DNA from: Gordionus sp. m RMFG-2023
Taxonomy: Eukaryota; Nematomorpha; Gordioida; Chordodea; Parachordodidae
Reading direction: 5' to 3'
Assembly: GCF_954871325.1 (NCBI RefSeq)
Contig: NC_088778.1
Coordinates: 1,922,001 to 1,986,000, forward strand
Length of the DNA: 64,000 nucleotides
Part shown: piece after piece, positions 52,501-63,149 of the stretch
Layout: each line of letters opens with the position of its first letter
Position numbering within the stretch: position 1 is the first letter of the stretch
Position numbers and translations under genes: made by a program
The notes under the pieces: generated by a model
What the model saw: the letters and a program-made list of their open reading frames with translations, nothing else
Databases searched by the model: none
What the model was told of the DNA's origin: nothing

Positions 52501-54080
52501 GAATGTTTTATTTAACGCAGAAAAATCGCCACGCTTACCTCCAACATTTCCCGGACTCTCACCGGTACAACTCCCGTCACCTGACAAGAAGCAAGCTGAG
52601 GCTCCTAGCCTCTCATCGGGCTCTCGTGGATACGGGTAGCTCGGTGTTCAGCGGTATCGCCTTGACCAAGTTGCTGGGCATATGCGTGCTCGCCTTTTCC
52701 AAATCCCGCATCTTCTCCCTCTACTACTTTCGCATGTACCTGGGCGTCGTTCTCTTGGGAACGCTTCAGGGTCTCGTGTTTTTGCCCGTAATTTTGAGTT
52801 ATCTCGGACCAGTGCCGGAACCGGAAGAAAGTCTGGAGGACGAAGAGAGGAAAGCGAGAGAACAGCTGGCATCGGCTAGGCAGAAGCGTGATGGTAAGAT
52901 ATTGTTTTTTTTTAAATATTTTATTTGATAAACTAATAGTTTAACTTTTGACAAGGTTTGAGAAGGTTAATCATTAGAGAGAACAAAATACATCTAGTTT
53001 TAGTTAGGGATGTAAAAGGAAACAATTGTTGTTTTTTTTCAGGCATAAAAAACGGGAAAAAAAACCAAAGCTTATGATATTGGTTGATTATATCTTCGGT
53101 ATAAAGGATATGATAGTAGTAAAAAAAACATCCATTTTTGTCTATAAAAACAAACCGGTGTTTTTTTTTCAGACTTAAGAATATGGACGAAATGAACAAG
53201 CGTAATAGCATCGGCCTTTTCTAAAATTTTATTGAAAACAAGAACCAACATTTTAATCATAAATTCCAATTTGAAAAGATTGATATACTCCTAAATTAAA
53301 ATAAATGAAAATTATCATTTAATATAAATGGGGTAAAATATTTATTAAGACAAGTAATTATTGTAAGTAGTGTGACATAATAATTTTTTTTTTGTCAAAT
53401 TTTAAAATCAGGCATCATTTTCTATTGTATTTAAGTTAACCAGCTTTTTTTTTTGTGATTAGAAAGCTTATTCTTAATTAATTTTGAAAAATTTTTTTTA
53501 ATTAGACTGCTTTCTTTTGACGATAGACTAGAAAAGCTAGAAAGATAAATTTTTACGAATTACAATTATTCTTTCTTTATACACCTATTTAAACTAAGAC
53601 GATAAATCAAGCCACTCCGCTTCCGCCCAATCTTACGCACCCGTCTCCGCGGGCAAAAAGGAAGGTACGGTGGTGGCGTCCCCGCCTAAAAAATCGCCGG
53701 CCTCGGATGACGGCAAATCCAAACCCAGAAATTTCTCGTCCTACGATAATCATTCCCTCAACGTCGAATCTCACTCCACACATGAGCCGGCCAACCACTC
53801 CAATAAGGACGTTGTCGTTGTCGCCGCCAAATATTCCACCAATTCCGGACATCGCAACCAACGACCTTTAAATTTTTCTCATTTTTTAAAGTTACACTCC
53901 CTCCATTTTATTTTTTTTTTTAACGTCTATCCAATTTTTTTTTATAATAATAACAGGTTCCTTCCCATTCATGTTTACTCATATTTAAATCCAAGCATTT
54001 ACAAAAAAATATACCACACCAGCACTATCACCCCCCCCCCCCTTCCTCTATTCTTGTCAAAAAATAACACGATTTTTTAA
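34392..54080 (+). CDS. NPC1: NPC1, Niemann-Pick C1 intracellular sterol transporter (25 exons)
   Basis: Late-endosomal and lysosomal membrane protein that takes cholesterol from NPC2 and passes it through the limiting membrane. My exon model encodes about 1630 residues (human 1278). Order: signal peptide (1-19), cysteine-rich sterol-binding N-terminal domain (about 20-280), CTCQDC linker and first membrane helix (about 283-330), first large luminal domain (about 450-690), sterol-sensing domain (about 705-880), second luminal domain (about 955-1235) and the last helices (about 1250-1440), then a long basic, serine-rich tail. Signature strings include [45 protein letters not shown] and [11 protein letters not shown]. 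Every exon junction has GT-AG and matching phase. Oddities are a short out-of-frame block with TAA in exon 15 and about 160 extra C-terminal residues. Human NPC1 also has 25 exons. Confidence 0.93.
35095..35690 (+). CDS. NPC1: NPC1 exon 2
   Basis: Joins in phase 1 to give MKTCCDVDQ. Carries [20 protein letters not shown], as in the human N-terminal domain, then a serine/proline-rich insertion longer than in human and [19 protein letters not shown]. Phase 0 out (donor GTTAGT). Confidence 0.93.
36060..36500 (+). repeat. 190-bp direct duplication in NPC1 intron 2
   Basis: The segment beginning TCAAATATTTTACTATTTGG occurs at 36121 and 36311, with a partial third unit after 36460. It is built of TTCGAATAATTCG-like palindromes. 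Confidence 0.8.
38927..39147 (+). CDS. NPC1: NPC1 exon 3
   Basis: Encodes [11 protein letters not shown], the conserved cysteine linker, and then the first helix ([20 protein letters not shown]). Phase 0 in, 2 out. Confidence 0.93.
39199..39332 (+). CDS. NPC1: NPC1 exon 4
   Basis: Cytosolic loop, poorly conserved ([19 protein letters not shown]). Phase 2 in, 1 out. A second donor at 39297 would keep the same phase and shorten the loop by 12 residues. Confidence 0.75.
39449..39535 (+). CDS. NPC1: NPC1 exon 5
   Basis: Cytosolic loop, phase 1 in and 1 out, rich in K, D and G. Recognised from its phases and GC content, not from conservation. Confidence 0.7.
40385..40622 (+). CDS. NPC1: NPC1 exon 6
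   Basis: Encodes [11 protein letters not shown], the second helix and [19 protein letters not shown], matching human TTNPVDLWSAPSSQARLE. Phase 1 in, 2 out. Confidence 0.95.
40828..40936 (+). CDS. NPC1: NPC1 exon 7
   Basis: [15 protein letters not shown], like human PFFRTEQLIIRAP. Phase 2 in, 0 out. Confidence 0.93.
41175..41401 (+). CDS. NPC1: NPC1 exon 8
   Basis: [13 protein letters not shown], then [16 protein letters not shown], as human LQDICLAPLSPYNTNC. The acceptor follows an A-run and lacks a pyrimidine tract. Phase 0 in, 2 out. Confidence 0.9.
41527..41618 (+). CDS. NPC1: NPC1 exon 9
   Basis: [20 protein letters not shown], as human DPCLGTFGGPVFPWLVLGG. The acceptor at 41526 is the one that keeps phase 2. 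Confidence 0.92.
42134..42227 (+). CDS. NPC1: NPC1 exon 10
   Basis: [20 protein letters not shown], then ELWEKE. Phase 1 in, 2 out; donor GTTTTA. Confidence 0.93.
42814..42874 (+). CDS. NPC1: NPC1 exon 11
   Basis: [20 protein letters not shown], equal to human FVKNYKNPNLTISFTA. Phase 2 in, 0 out. Confidence 0.93.
42930..43149. mobile_element. Fold-back element, GTTGTTAAA family (NPC1 intron 11)
   Basis: The best-preserved copy. About 70-bp arms run from TTGTTGTTAAATCGGCCTCG and from the inverse of CATTTAACAACACTA, both with GCCGATTTTTA and CGGCTAACTC. The core has a second inverted pair, AAGCCTCGAGATTT and AAATCTTCAGGCTT. Confidence 0.8.
43281..43409 (+). CDS. NPC1: NPC1 exon 12
   Basis: [20 protein letters not shown], then the first helix of the sterol-sensing domain ([12 protein letters not shown]). 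43 codons, phase 0 at both ends. Confidence 0.96.
43724..43906 (+). CDS. NPC1: NPC1 exon 13
   Basis: Sterol-sensing domain helices: [14 protein letters not shown] and [20 protein letters not shown], then [12 protein letters not shown]. Phase 0 at both ends. Confidence 0.96.
44164..44278 (+). CDS. NPC1: NPC1 exon 14
   Basis: [20 protein letters not shown], then LSESVAFFL. Phase 0 in, 1 out. The acceptor at 44162-44163 has an AT-rich, pyrimidine-poor upstream tract. Confidence 0.92.
44755..44885 (+). CDS. NPC1: NPC1 exon 15, with a locally shifted frame
   Basis: The 3' part reads [20 protein letters not shown] and [12 protein letters not shown], clear sterol-sensing domain. The 5' part reads SNMPAV only in a shifted frame; in the frame joined from exon 14, TAA appears at 44784-44786. 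Total length (131 bp) still gives phase 0 out, as if about two bases were gained near 44760 and one near 44784. A base-calling or assembly error or a damaged allele would each explain it. Confidence 0.85.
44921..45497 (+). repeat. 64-bp tandem repeat, nine copies (NPC1 intron 15)
   Basis: Head-to-tail units beginning GGGTTTAGTAGGACTAGTAT and ending TGTTCAGA. Units differ at only one or two positions (CAACATG or CAACCTG), so the array is young or homogenised. Confidence 0.97.
45497..45685. mobile_element. Fold-back element, GTTGTTAAA family, at the end of the 64-bp array
   Basis: Starts TAGTTGTTAAATAGTTCGG and ends TTCGACAACACTA; flanked by TTCAG(ACTAG) and (ACTAG)TTCAG. Core CCATCTATGAGCTAAATC matches other copies. 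It appears to have been inserted into or beside the last repeat unit. Confidence 0.7.
45884..46042 (+). CDS. NPC1: NPC1 exon 16
   Basis: [10 protein letters not shown], an acidic loop ([10 protein letters not shown]), then [15 protein letters not shown], like human YSPLLLKDWMRPIVI. Phase 0 at both ends. Confidence 0.93.
46551..46640 (+). CDS. NPC1: NPC1 exon 17
   Basis: Membrane helix followed by [12 protein letters not shown] (human DIGLDQSLSMP). 30 codons, phase 0 at both ends. Confidence 0.94.
46843..47244 (+). CDS. NPC1: NPC1 exon 18
   Basis: Second luminal domain: [37 protein letters not shown] and [18 protein letters not shown]. The middle is longer than in human. 134 codons, phase 0 at both ends. 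A 15-bp poly-G run lies 67 bases before the acceptor. Confidence 0.96.
47298..47467 (+). CDS. NPC1: NPC1 exon 19
   Basis: [18 protein letters not shown] and [16 protein letters not shown] (human FLPMFLSDNPNPKCGK). Phase 0 in, 2 out. Confidence 0.95.
48104..48162 (+). CDS. NPC1: NPC1 exon 20
   Basis: [13 protein letters not shown], matching human GGHAAYSSAVNI. Phase 2 in, 1 out. Confidence 0.9.
49095..49301 (+). CDS. NPC1: NPC1 exon 21
   Basis: [20 protein letters not shown] (human YFMTYHTVLQTSADFIDAL), then a serine-rich stretch longer than in human. Phase 1 in, 1 out. Confidence 0.95.
49871..50178. mobile_element. Fold-back MITE, TTGGTTACC family (NPC1 intron 21)
   Basis: GGCGCCATCTTGGTTACC and its inverse (GGGTTACCAAAATGGCGGCA) flank a core with CCTGATCATCGAGATAAGGA. 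Second copy of the element at 14661-14925. Just before it, 49741-49806 has a GC-rich 23-26-bp repeat (GGGCCGGCTTAAAATATAAA). Confidence 0.65.
50652..50807 (+). CDS. NPC1: NPC1 exon 22
   Basis: [20 protein letters not shown] (human VFPYSVFYVFYEQYLTIID), then helices. Phase 1 in, 1 out. Confidence 0.95.
51120..51262 (-). mobile_element. Retroposon 3' tail fragment (RTE-like LINE or SINE) in NPC1 intron 22
   Basis: The minus strand reads GTCAGGAAGGGCATCCGATT then GTAAAAACCTTGC. This resembles a tail I associate with RTE-type LINEs and their SINE partners in many animals. GC is above that of the intron. Only this short fragment is visible. Confidence 0.45.
51683..51852 (+). CDS. NPC1: NPC1 exon 23
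   Basis: [20 protein letters not shown], then [11 protein letters not shown] (human [20 protein letters not shown]). Phase 1 in, 0 out. Confidence 0.95.
52521..52893 (+). CDS. NPC1: NPC1 exon 24
   Basis: [20 protein letters not shown], then [20 protein letters not shown] and [10 protein letters not shown], the last helices. Followed by an acidic then basic tail. The 5' part is longer than in human. Phase 0 in, 1 out. Confidence 0.95.
53599..54080 (+). CDS. NPC1: NPC1 exon 25, C-terminal tail
   Basis: Phase 1 in, frame open to TAA. The first 90 residues are K, S and P rich ([18 protein letters not shown]) with normal exon GC. After RPLNF, at about 53880, composition becomes AT-rich and the peptide hydrophobic. 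So the true stop could be earlier on the real transcript, or the end here is UTR-like sequence read by chance. Confidence 0.65.
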
Positions 54081-54477
54081 TTGAAACTTAAAATTGCTTA
54101 ACTTTGATTCATATTCAAAAAGAAAAAATACAAATTTTTTTTTAATTCTTAATATGTTTATTACTGGATATCTTTAATATTATTAATTTTTTTTGTTTTA
54201 AATGTTGCTTAGTAATATATATATATGTACCTTACTTTAGAAATTCTTATATATGGCGGGAAAACAGTATGGCCATGAAATTAATTCAAGGGAGTTCTCA
54301 ATGCACTTTTTATTTTTTATAACATAACGATTATATTCCCTTAAACCCATATTTTAAATTTTATAATATTGTATAATTTACCCCACGCCATACTATTTAA
54401 CAATTATTAACGGTTAATTTTAAAGCAAATATATTTTATAATATATATTATTTTTATGCTTTTTCGTTTTTCCTATC

Positions 54478-54488
54478 AATAAAATAAA
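54478..54488 (+). terminator. NPC1 poly(A) signal
   Basis: Two overlapping AATAAA hexamers about 400 bases after the stop; I noticed no earlier AATAAA in the 3' UTR. Confidence 0.45.
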
Positions 54489-54499
54489 AATTGTGATGT

Positions 54500-55900
54500 A
54501 ACAGAAAAAAAAAATTATTCTTGAATATATATATATATGTCTTTGTATTTTAATAATATTATATTTATAATAATAATAAATGCAGATATGCTGTTTGAGT
54601 TAATATAATTTTTTTTTATTTAAAGGCAGCTTAAAAGTAAGAATTCATTAAAAATAACCTTCCAAACAAAGTTGGTAAAATTATCTAGATTACTTATATA
54701 AATCTTGAATTTTCGATACATTTATAGACGGCGTTGTTTGTATCTAGATACATATAGGAAGTATCTTTTTAACAACACTCCTTCCAAACATATAAATACC
54801 CCATGGTATAACAACCGAAAAAACTCAAATAAATACCAGTTTCGTCTCAAATTCATATTCATTTATTAATAGTAAAAAAAAAATTAAGAAAAATTGTTAT
54901 GAATCCGTCGTTGATTTTTTTTATCGGCTGGACCGGGTTTTTTTAATTTTTTATCGGCTGGACCGGGTTTTAGCAAACTCATACTTTTCTAAATTCAGAG
55001 CAATCGGAAAGTGAGAGAAGTAAAAATAATTTCTTGTACTTTTTTTTAAGGGGGGGTTTAAAAGCTAAACAATCTCTGGAGATCCTAAGGAAAGTTTAAG
55101 CCTCAGGACAAATAATATCTCCTCTAGGATAATCTAGAATAAAATTTTGACTCCATCCTCGGCTCTATGCCTGACCATAAGTCATTTTAATTCCCCACCC
55201 TGCCCCCCCCCCACTCTCTTTATAAAAATATCTTGATTTTATACAATTTTAAATATTTGAAAATTAAAATTAGATTAAAAAAATTTTAAGCCTGTCCTTC
55301 CAACTCCACCAAATTATTTCCGCCAAACACCTTATCTGCCACGACTATACCGGGAATAAAATAGCGCCAACCCTTCCCTAAGAATTTTATTTTAGCTATA
55401 GTTACCAAAACAGGTCTAAATGCGTCTTAGCCATGCATGTGGTTAGAATTTATTTTTTTTAATTATCCTTAGGGTCACCCCTCAAACAATATAGCCCACG
55501 TTTCCTTTAGTGCATTAGGATAAAAATTTTAAGAGACAAATTGCTTAATCAAAACGAATCATAATATTCATATTAAAATAAATATATGGGATGTTAGAAT
55601 CCAGTTATTAAAATGGCAAATTTTTTAGTGTACATGTTTTCCAAAATACAACTCCAATTTTAAATTCATTACTTCAAAAGATCACCACATTTTTTGAAGA
55701 TTTTTTTGATATTGAACGAGTTTGTGAAAGTTCATATATTAAACTTATGGTCAAATTTCCCGCTCTGGCTGCCAGTGTGCTGCGTAGAGTATACTTATTC
55801 CTTTGAATTTTAAAAAAAACCTAGCGCCAAAAAATTTTTTTGAATCGTTTAATTTATATATGGAAAATTTTATTAATAATAATTGAAGATAGCTTAATAA
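54500..55900. other. Spacer after NPC1, no gene recognised
   Basis: Contains one end of an AGAGTTGTTAAA-type element (54700-54780), a 26-bp duplication at about 54914-54972 (TTTTATCGGCTGGACCGGGT) and a poly-C run at 55203-55212. Confidence 0.45.
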
Positions 55901-57705
55901 ATGAAAGAAATGTTTTAAAAAATTTGTTTAAAAGACTACAAATAATTTAATTATTGACAAAATATATATATTATATATATATATTTTATTGAAAGATCAG
56001 GATGATTAAAGTTGTTGATTGGATTAAAGTTGTTGATTGGGCAGAAAAAAAAATTTTAAACAACGCGTGAAGCGGGGTGAATACGTAATATCCGACGAAT
56101 TTTTAAACATTTGAGTTTGACGGGGGGATTAAACAAGATTTTCAAATAAATGGCAAGTAATCTAAATAGGGAATAATCGGCACAATGAATGTGATTTACT
56201 GAAAAATTTGCAATAGGATTTACATTGTCCACTCCACTCCCCCCCCCCTCCAGACTAGCTCTTGAAACATTTTATTAAATCAAATACGGGTATTATAATG
56301 GCTCATTCCAAATCTTGCACACACCCAAGTTTGAATTCCCTTCCAAAAACCATCGCGATAAGGAATTATTCTTACATTTCAGAAAGTTATATTCATTCAA
56401 TTATTTCGCATATGTCTCATTACGAATCGAACTTTGAATCATCGAAAAAGGAAGGCTATGTTGTATGGACCAATCGGTATATTTCCAATGAAAACATTCT
56501 CCAACTTATCATCGGGTCGGAATGATTATTATCTAAGAGCGATTCTAGTTGCGAATATTCCTTGAGTTTTTGGTTCCAATATCTGATCCGCTTAACGATT
56601 ATCCTTAGGTTCTGATTAAAATTTTTAAACTTCGATTTAGGAATCATTACAGGCCATAATATCATTTTACATCTGTTTTTTTTAGATATGTCGTCATTTT
56701 ATATATAATTTTGTCTGTATATATTATCCTGTCGGAAAGATGTTAGAAAGATTGATTTTTTTTAGTTTAAGGGGGACTTTATTTACTATCCTTTATGAAG
56801 TAGAATCCCATTGATTCAAATATATTCCCATTAAAATTAATCAACTAAACGGAATATGCCCACTTATTTTTGGTCCTGATCGCGTTAGATATTGCACTAT
56901 AAACTTGGCCCCCAGTATAATACTACCAACTTTAGCAACACGTGTAAATTACCTAGAACAGTAGTAACAAATATAAAACGGCTGTTTAACATCTCATTTC
57001 TTGAGCCATATCACTATTATAGTGAAATTTAAAAAATGGGGGGGGGGGAGGGTTGAGGAGGGTATTTAAAAAGAAAAATGGCTACCACATATATTTGTAC
57101 ATTTATAAAATGTCATAGGATTTCAAATTTAAGTTTTCCCATACTTTGTTTTAAATGAACCCCAATTATTATAATATCCTTTCAAATATTTAGGTTCGGG
57201 CCGGATTTTCCGGTTTTTATATTTTCAGGCCCGACCCAAATTTTTTTTGTAAAAAATTGAAAATACCGCTATGTCCGGTGTAAATAAGGCTGGAAAAAAA
57301 AATAAATATTTCAAAAACAGCTTTTTATATACGGAAATAAGATTGTATTGAAAATTTGTTAGAAAAAAAAACTCATTTAATCAGTTCACTCTAAATTTTT
57401 ATAATATGCACGAAAAAACAGGGGGAGTCCTTTTATATACAGGTAATGCGCGACGGATGTTTCGCATATTATTTGAATCGCAATATTTTACGGTTATGAG
57501 GCTTTGCGTTTTCCAAGTGTTCCCGCTGTTGCGTATTAGTTTAGTTTCTCGTGATGATCGTAAGTTGTATATTAAGTTTTTTGCGTTATAGCATTGGCTA
57601 CCTTAATGGTAGAATTGGCTATGGAATATTTTTAATATAGGAATAATTAGGGTAGAATTCATATTCGAATTAGAAGTAGCCATACCTGAGAGTGACTAGT
57701 GTTGT

Positions 57706-57800
57706 TAAACGGATCGATTTGAGCAGATTTTTTAAAATCGGCCAACTCAACATTATAAGCCAGGGAAAATATTGCCCCAAGAAATTTAATCGATATCAAA
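57706..57800. mobile_element. Half of a GTTGTTAAA-family fold-back element
   Basis: Starts AGTGTTGTTAAACGGATCGA with GGCCAACTCAACATTATAAG; the other arm is missing or diverged. Confidence 0.4.
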
Positions 57801-57839
57801 TAATTGTATAAACATTTATAAATTTACATTGTGAATTAG

Positions 57840-58030
57840 GGGTGGGATCAATACCAATATATTATTGGTTTACAATACCAATACCAATATAAACCAATAT
57901 ATAATTAAATATTGGTATTGTTTTTACAACCAATATTAATATCAAATACCTAAATAGGATTGGTTTTGATATATTGTTTAAATACAATTTTAACCAATAC
58001 CAATATTAAAAATAGATAAATATATATAAT
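57840..58030. repeat. AT-rich imperfect array of ACCAATAT words
   Basis: ATACCAATAT-like words repeat many times in both orientations. Confidence 0.6.
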
Positions 58031-59443
58031 TATTTGGTTTTATCGTGGATAATCATATCATGGTATATTTTTTTTTTACTTTCATTGTTTACTTAAACTT
58101 AGTACATCCGTTATTTCTTTCGAACACTACTGTGATATCAATATTAGGGTTATATTTTTTGGTATGAAAGTAAATTTTCTACATGATGTTTAACAATTTT
58201 ATTATCTATTCATTTAGGATATTATAATGAACGAAAACCAAATAAGAGTTAATAAAATATAGATAAAATGCTGTTGATAATAATGGCGATAATGAATAAG
58301 AAGAATCATCAATATCTAAATAAAAACGAAATACAGCAAGAAATCTAGGAACTTTGTACTAGTTGTGATAACGATAAAAGCCTCTATTCCCCTAAGTACT
58401 TGGAACCCGAAGGATTATGGACACATCTTAAATCCATCCACCCAACATTATATAATTATATAGGAAATGTGAACAATTAAAATAATGGCAGTAAAAAATG
58501 ATTAACACAATAAAAAAACATCATATTTAGTTAATAATATAAAAATAATAAAGCTAATTTAAATCATTTAATTATAGACCTTTTTTTTTGTCCAAAACAA
58601 CTTAGCCTTTTCAAAAGGTTGAGGGATAATCCCTTTTAAAAATTTAACAAGCATAATTGTTACCCTTCACTAAACATTAGTTTCTAAAAAAAATACTAAA
58701 AAAATAGAAATTATAAAACATTTATCATAGTTAGTTCTTTTATCAATTTAAAATCTGTACTTTCTAACATCTAACATTACATCTAAATATTTTCCTTAAC
58801 AATGGACATTTTAGGGTCCTCTCCAAATAAAATACCTTCTATGGACACATAGCAATTCATTATATCGATAATGATTTTAAAATTAAATACATTTAATATT
58901 GATTTTCTTCCCTCTTTAAATCAGCACATAATTCTATTAATATTTATAATATTTTTAAATTCTGTATTAAGATTTGTTTTTATGTATCGCTTGCTACATT
59001 TAGTCAATGCAATGCAAGTAATAATTTTAAGCATTTCCAAAAATTTTAAAACATAAAGTTAATTTTGATAATGTGTGCAAATGCTCTATAAATAATTACT
59101 AATTTATAAGTCTACTAAAAAAAATGAAAAATATAAATAATTTTAAAATTACATTTAATAAAATTAAAATTTATTAAAAAATAAATAATATATAACATTT
59201 ATTTTAAAAAAATATATTTTGCTTTATTTAATTTTTTTAAAAAAAAGTATCTGAATAAACTTAATCCAATTTGAATAAATAATTATTAATATATATATAT
59301 TTCTCTTCGCAAGATGGCATTATACATTTAGAAATTTATTTTTTAATTTTAACCGTAATATGTTAAAATTGTTTATAAAAATAAAGAATGAATAATTTAT
59401 TTATGTCATATATAGTCAACGATATTACTCAAAAATTAAGAAA

Positions 59444-59461
59444 GGGGGGGGGGGGGGGGGG
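59444..59461 (+). repeat. 18-bp poly-G tract
   Basis: One of many pure G or C runs of 12-22 bases in the window. Confidence 0.95.
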
Positions 59462-62400
59462 TTAGTGTGGATATATTTTAAATAAGAATTTGGACCAATA
59501 ATTATGATTTTTATAATATTAACCATTTGATATTGATAAAAAAAATTGGTAAAAAAAATTTGCAATGCACAACGATCCCTCAGGCTATTCCCATTGACAC
59601 ATAGCTTCAATACCAAAGTTTAAATCCCCATTACAAACAGAAAAACCCTACACAATTGAGCAATTATTCTTACATTTCAAACGTTATATTCATTTATATT
59701 ATTTCGCATGCGTGATTGGAACACCTAAAAAAAAAGGTCATGCTATATGGAATGGACGACCGTAACATTTCCAACAAGTGTTCTACAACGTGGTATCCGG
59801 ATCGGATTATTTCACCGAGAGCTATCTCGTGAATTTTTTGAGTTTTAGTTCCCTTGGGTTCTGGAACAAAGATTTTAAACTCCGATAAAGGAATAATCCA
59901 CTTTACATCTGTTTTTTTTAGAAATTTAAGTCATGTATAATTTTGGCTGTTATGATTTGTTGTTTTTTTTTAACTGTAAATTTATTTTCATGTTTTGGGT
60001 GTAGGGTGCGCAGAATTGGCGGCTAGCAAGGTATCATATATTAATCAATAAAATACGGGAAATAGATTGTATTTTGTCAGAAGGTTGCTAGAACATTTTC
60101 AAGAGATAATCTGGAGAGTTTTATGATTAGAGTTTTCGACGGGATTTGCTATCCTTAGATTCTCCTAGCCGATTATCATCATTTTGCTGTATGAAGTAGA
60201 ATTCTACTGATTCAGTGTCCCCGTTAAAATTAATCATCTTTGAGTGATATGATGATCACTTATTTGATCGTGTTTGGTATTGTGGCATGCACTCTGCCCC
60301 CCCCCCAATATGACACTACCAACTTTAGTATCACGTGTTTAATAATATAAAATAACCCAAAACATCTGATTTCATTTAGCCAAGTCATAATTATCCTGAA
60401 ATTAATACCATTTAGATTTTATATATTTATGAAAATTTCGTATGATTCAAAAATCCCATCTTTTGTTTAAATGGATTTCCCCCCCCCCCTCACATTTCTA
60501 TTTGAACCTATACTCAATATTTATCAACAAATTTGCCCCCCTTTGTACAAGTATAATTGCTCTCCTAATTTTCTCTTTTCATTAATTTATCTTTACATTA
60601 TTTAAGATTTGTATATGGCCGATAATCAGATGAAAACCATTCCTACACCTTTTATTCTATTACACTATTCTGTCATTCTGGACTCTGATCTCCCTTCTTA
60701 GATTTTAAGGTGGTCATTATCATGTGATATTTACAGGGAAGGCAGGAGAGGCATGACTGATATCATTTAAAATTCATTTTAAAATCTTTTATTTTTCTAT
60801 CTATTATTATATTATATGTCACTATACTAAAATTTTACAACTATATAATATATTATTATTTTAATAATATATACAATTTACAATTTGTTTTAAAGTTAAC
60901 GTTTTACATATACATACGATATCTTTTTTTAAAGGTCATTAAATAAATTGAAAAGAAAGAAATTAAGAAAACATAAATTTCAAAAGATTATTAAAATATG
61001 CAAAATTTATATATTAACAGTATGTTTTTTTCTTTATTTATGAAATACACGTTCTGGCATTTCGATCTTGCCAAATTGAAAAAACGGCTATACGAAAATA
61101 CATATTTCACAACTATAAAGAATTGTTTTTATATTATCTTTTTTTAAAAAAAAAGACCCTTAATACTCCAAATGTACTTTTATGTCAACACGTTAATTGC
61201 GACTTTGGATAAAATAATAGTATTTTGGAAGTTTTTTAAATTACAAATTTTCCAGCGGTTGCTTAGTTTTTAATCTGATTTTCATTTTTTTTTGTCTAAT
61301 TTCTCTAAGGTGATCGTAATTATATAGTTTGTTTTTTTTTGTGTTGTATTAGTTAATATCTTAAGAATTAGCATTAGAAATAGTATTATCCATTTTTATA
61401 GTGTATACTTGGAATGAAACACGATTATAGTAATTACTTATGGTAGAATTCACGTTTGAATTAGGGCTAGAGCTATATCTTGTGACATCAATCCTTTATC
61501 GCTACATTTTCGAGCTTAATTGTATCTTTAGAGACCTTCGCAGGGTATACCAACCAATATCAGATATTTCTTTAACTATTAAAAATTATGATATTTTATA
61601 TTTAAAAAAAATTTAAAATAAATAATACATTGTTGTATTAAACGTTATAACAGCATAGTAAATAACAATTTTTTAACGTAATTTCACAAATAGTATATAA
61701 AATGCGAATGGAAAAATTTTACTTTTACGTATAATCATATTATTTTGCAAAAATTATTATTGCGATTATATTTATCCTGATTTAAATATAATTATTTAAA
61801 TATTTATGTAACACGATAATTAATGTTTACTTTTTATAAAATAACAATGTATTGAATTTTTGGATATGGGTTTGGGGAAAAAATTTTTTGAAAGCATATT
61901 ACAGGTTTAAATTGGGATTGGAATTATTTTATTAACCTAAATACTAATAATTAAGGGTCATAATGGTATATGCTACAAGCTATATATGAAAAATGATTAT
62001 TTTCTAAAATAGATCAAATTATAAAAATAGAAAAGTTTTGGATATACTTTAGCGATACATTTTATTTTTATTCATACTCACAAATCCCCCTATTTTTGGA
62101 ATATTTTGGAATATTTAAGGAATAAAACCCTCTCTTTAATCACTAATTCTATTATAAGTTTTATTTTAATATTTATAATAGTTAAAATTTTAAAAAAATA
62201 AATAAAATATGTTTTAGTTTTATCTCATCGCGTTACAAAATTAAAAAAAAATTTTTTTAAAAAAAAATACTTATCTCGATTTTTAAAAGATATAAGCTAT
62301 ATAAAAATAAAATAATGTAATGTATAGGTGAATCTAGGTTATGGCTGGTATCGTAATTGACTTATGAGACCTAAAATATCCGGCCAAAATTTGTTGACTT

Positions 62401-62502
62401 AAGGGTAAAAACTTTCCTGAGGATCGCCCAAAATTAAAGAGAGTTCCTTGAAGAAAAATCCCTTTCTCTGGATCCAAAAACACCCATAGTGTCAGAAGCA
62501 AT

Positions 62503-62524
62503 GGGGGGGGGGGGGGGGGGGGGG
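62503..62524 (+). repeat. 22-bp poly-G tract
   Basis: The longest G run of the window. Others are at 2727-2746, 9306-9326, 18318-18331, 27364-27377, 34766-34780, 36820-36831, 37726-37737 and 46761-46775. Confidence 0.95.
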
Positions 62525-63025
62525 TTAGAGTAATATTAGGAATTCTAATGTATATATTATTTTAATTTTAAAACATTTACTTAAATTTAAAAAAATTTTA
62601 TGTACGATTTTAAGGATGTGTTAAATACATCATACACAGGATGAATCTGAAGATCGATACATTTTAACTTCATAGACACTAGGAGGAGGCGTACAATCAG
62701 CTGATGATGGGTGAGCGTGTTGCATATTATAATCAGTTTATTTATTTTTTTTAAAAGACATAGATAATTTTGAAATCTATTGTTGTCAAAACAATAAATT
62801 TATAAAATTAAAATATATTAATGTTGTAAATTTTTACTTTATTTTGAAAAAATATATTTTTAACTAACCCCAAACAAATTCGAATAAAATATTTATTAAG
62901 ATATATATTTTTCTTCGCAAGATGGCGTTATATATTACGAAAAATTTATTTATGAAATTATATAATAAATTTTTAGTAAAAAAAATGAAAAATTATTTTT
63001 GTCATTTTTAATAATTTAAATAAGC

Positions 63026-63149
<124 letters not shown>

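Noticed and set aside
61438-61611. 58-codon open frame starting MVEFTFELGLELY
   Set aside because: The matching place in the neighbouring unit (57645-57695) stays similar only for about eight codons, so it does not behave like a conserved gene.
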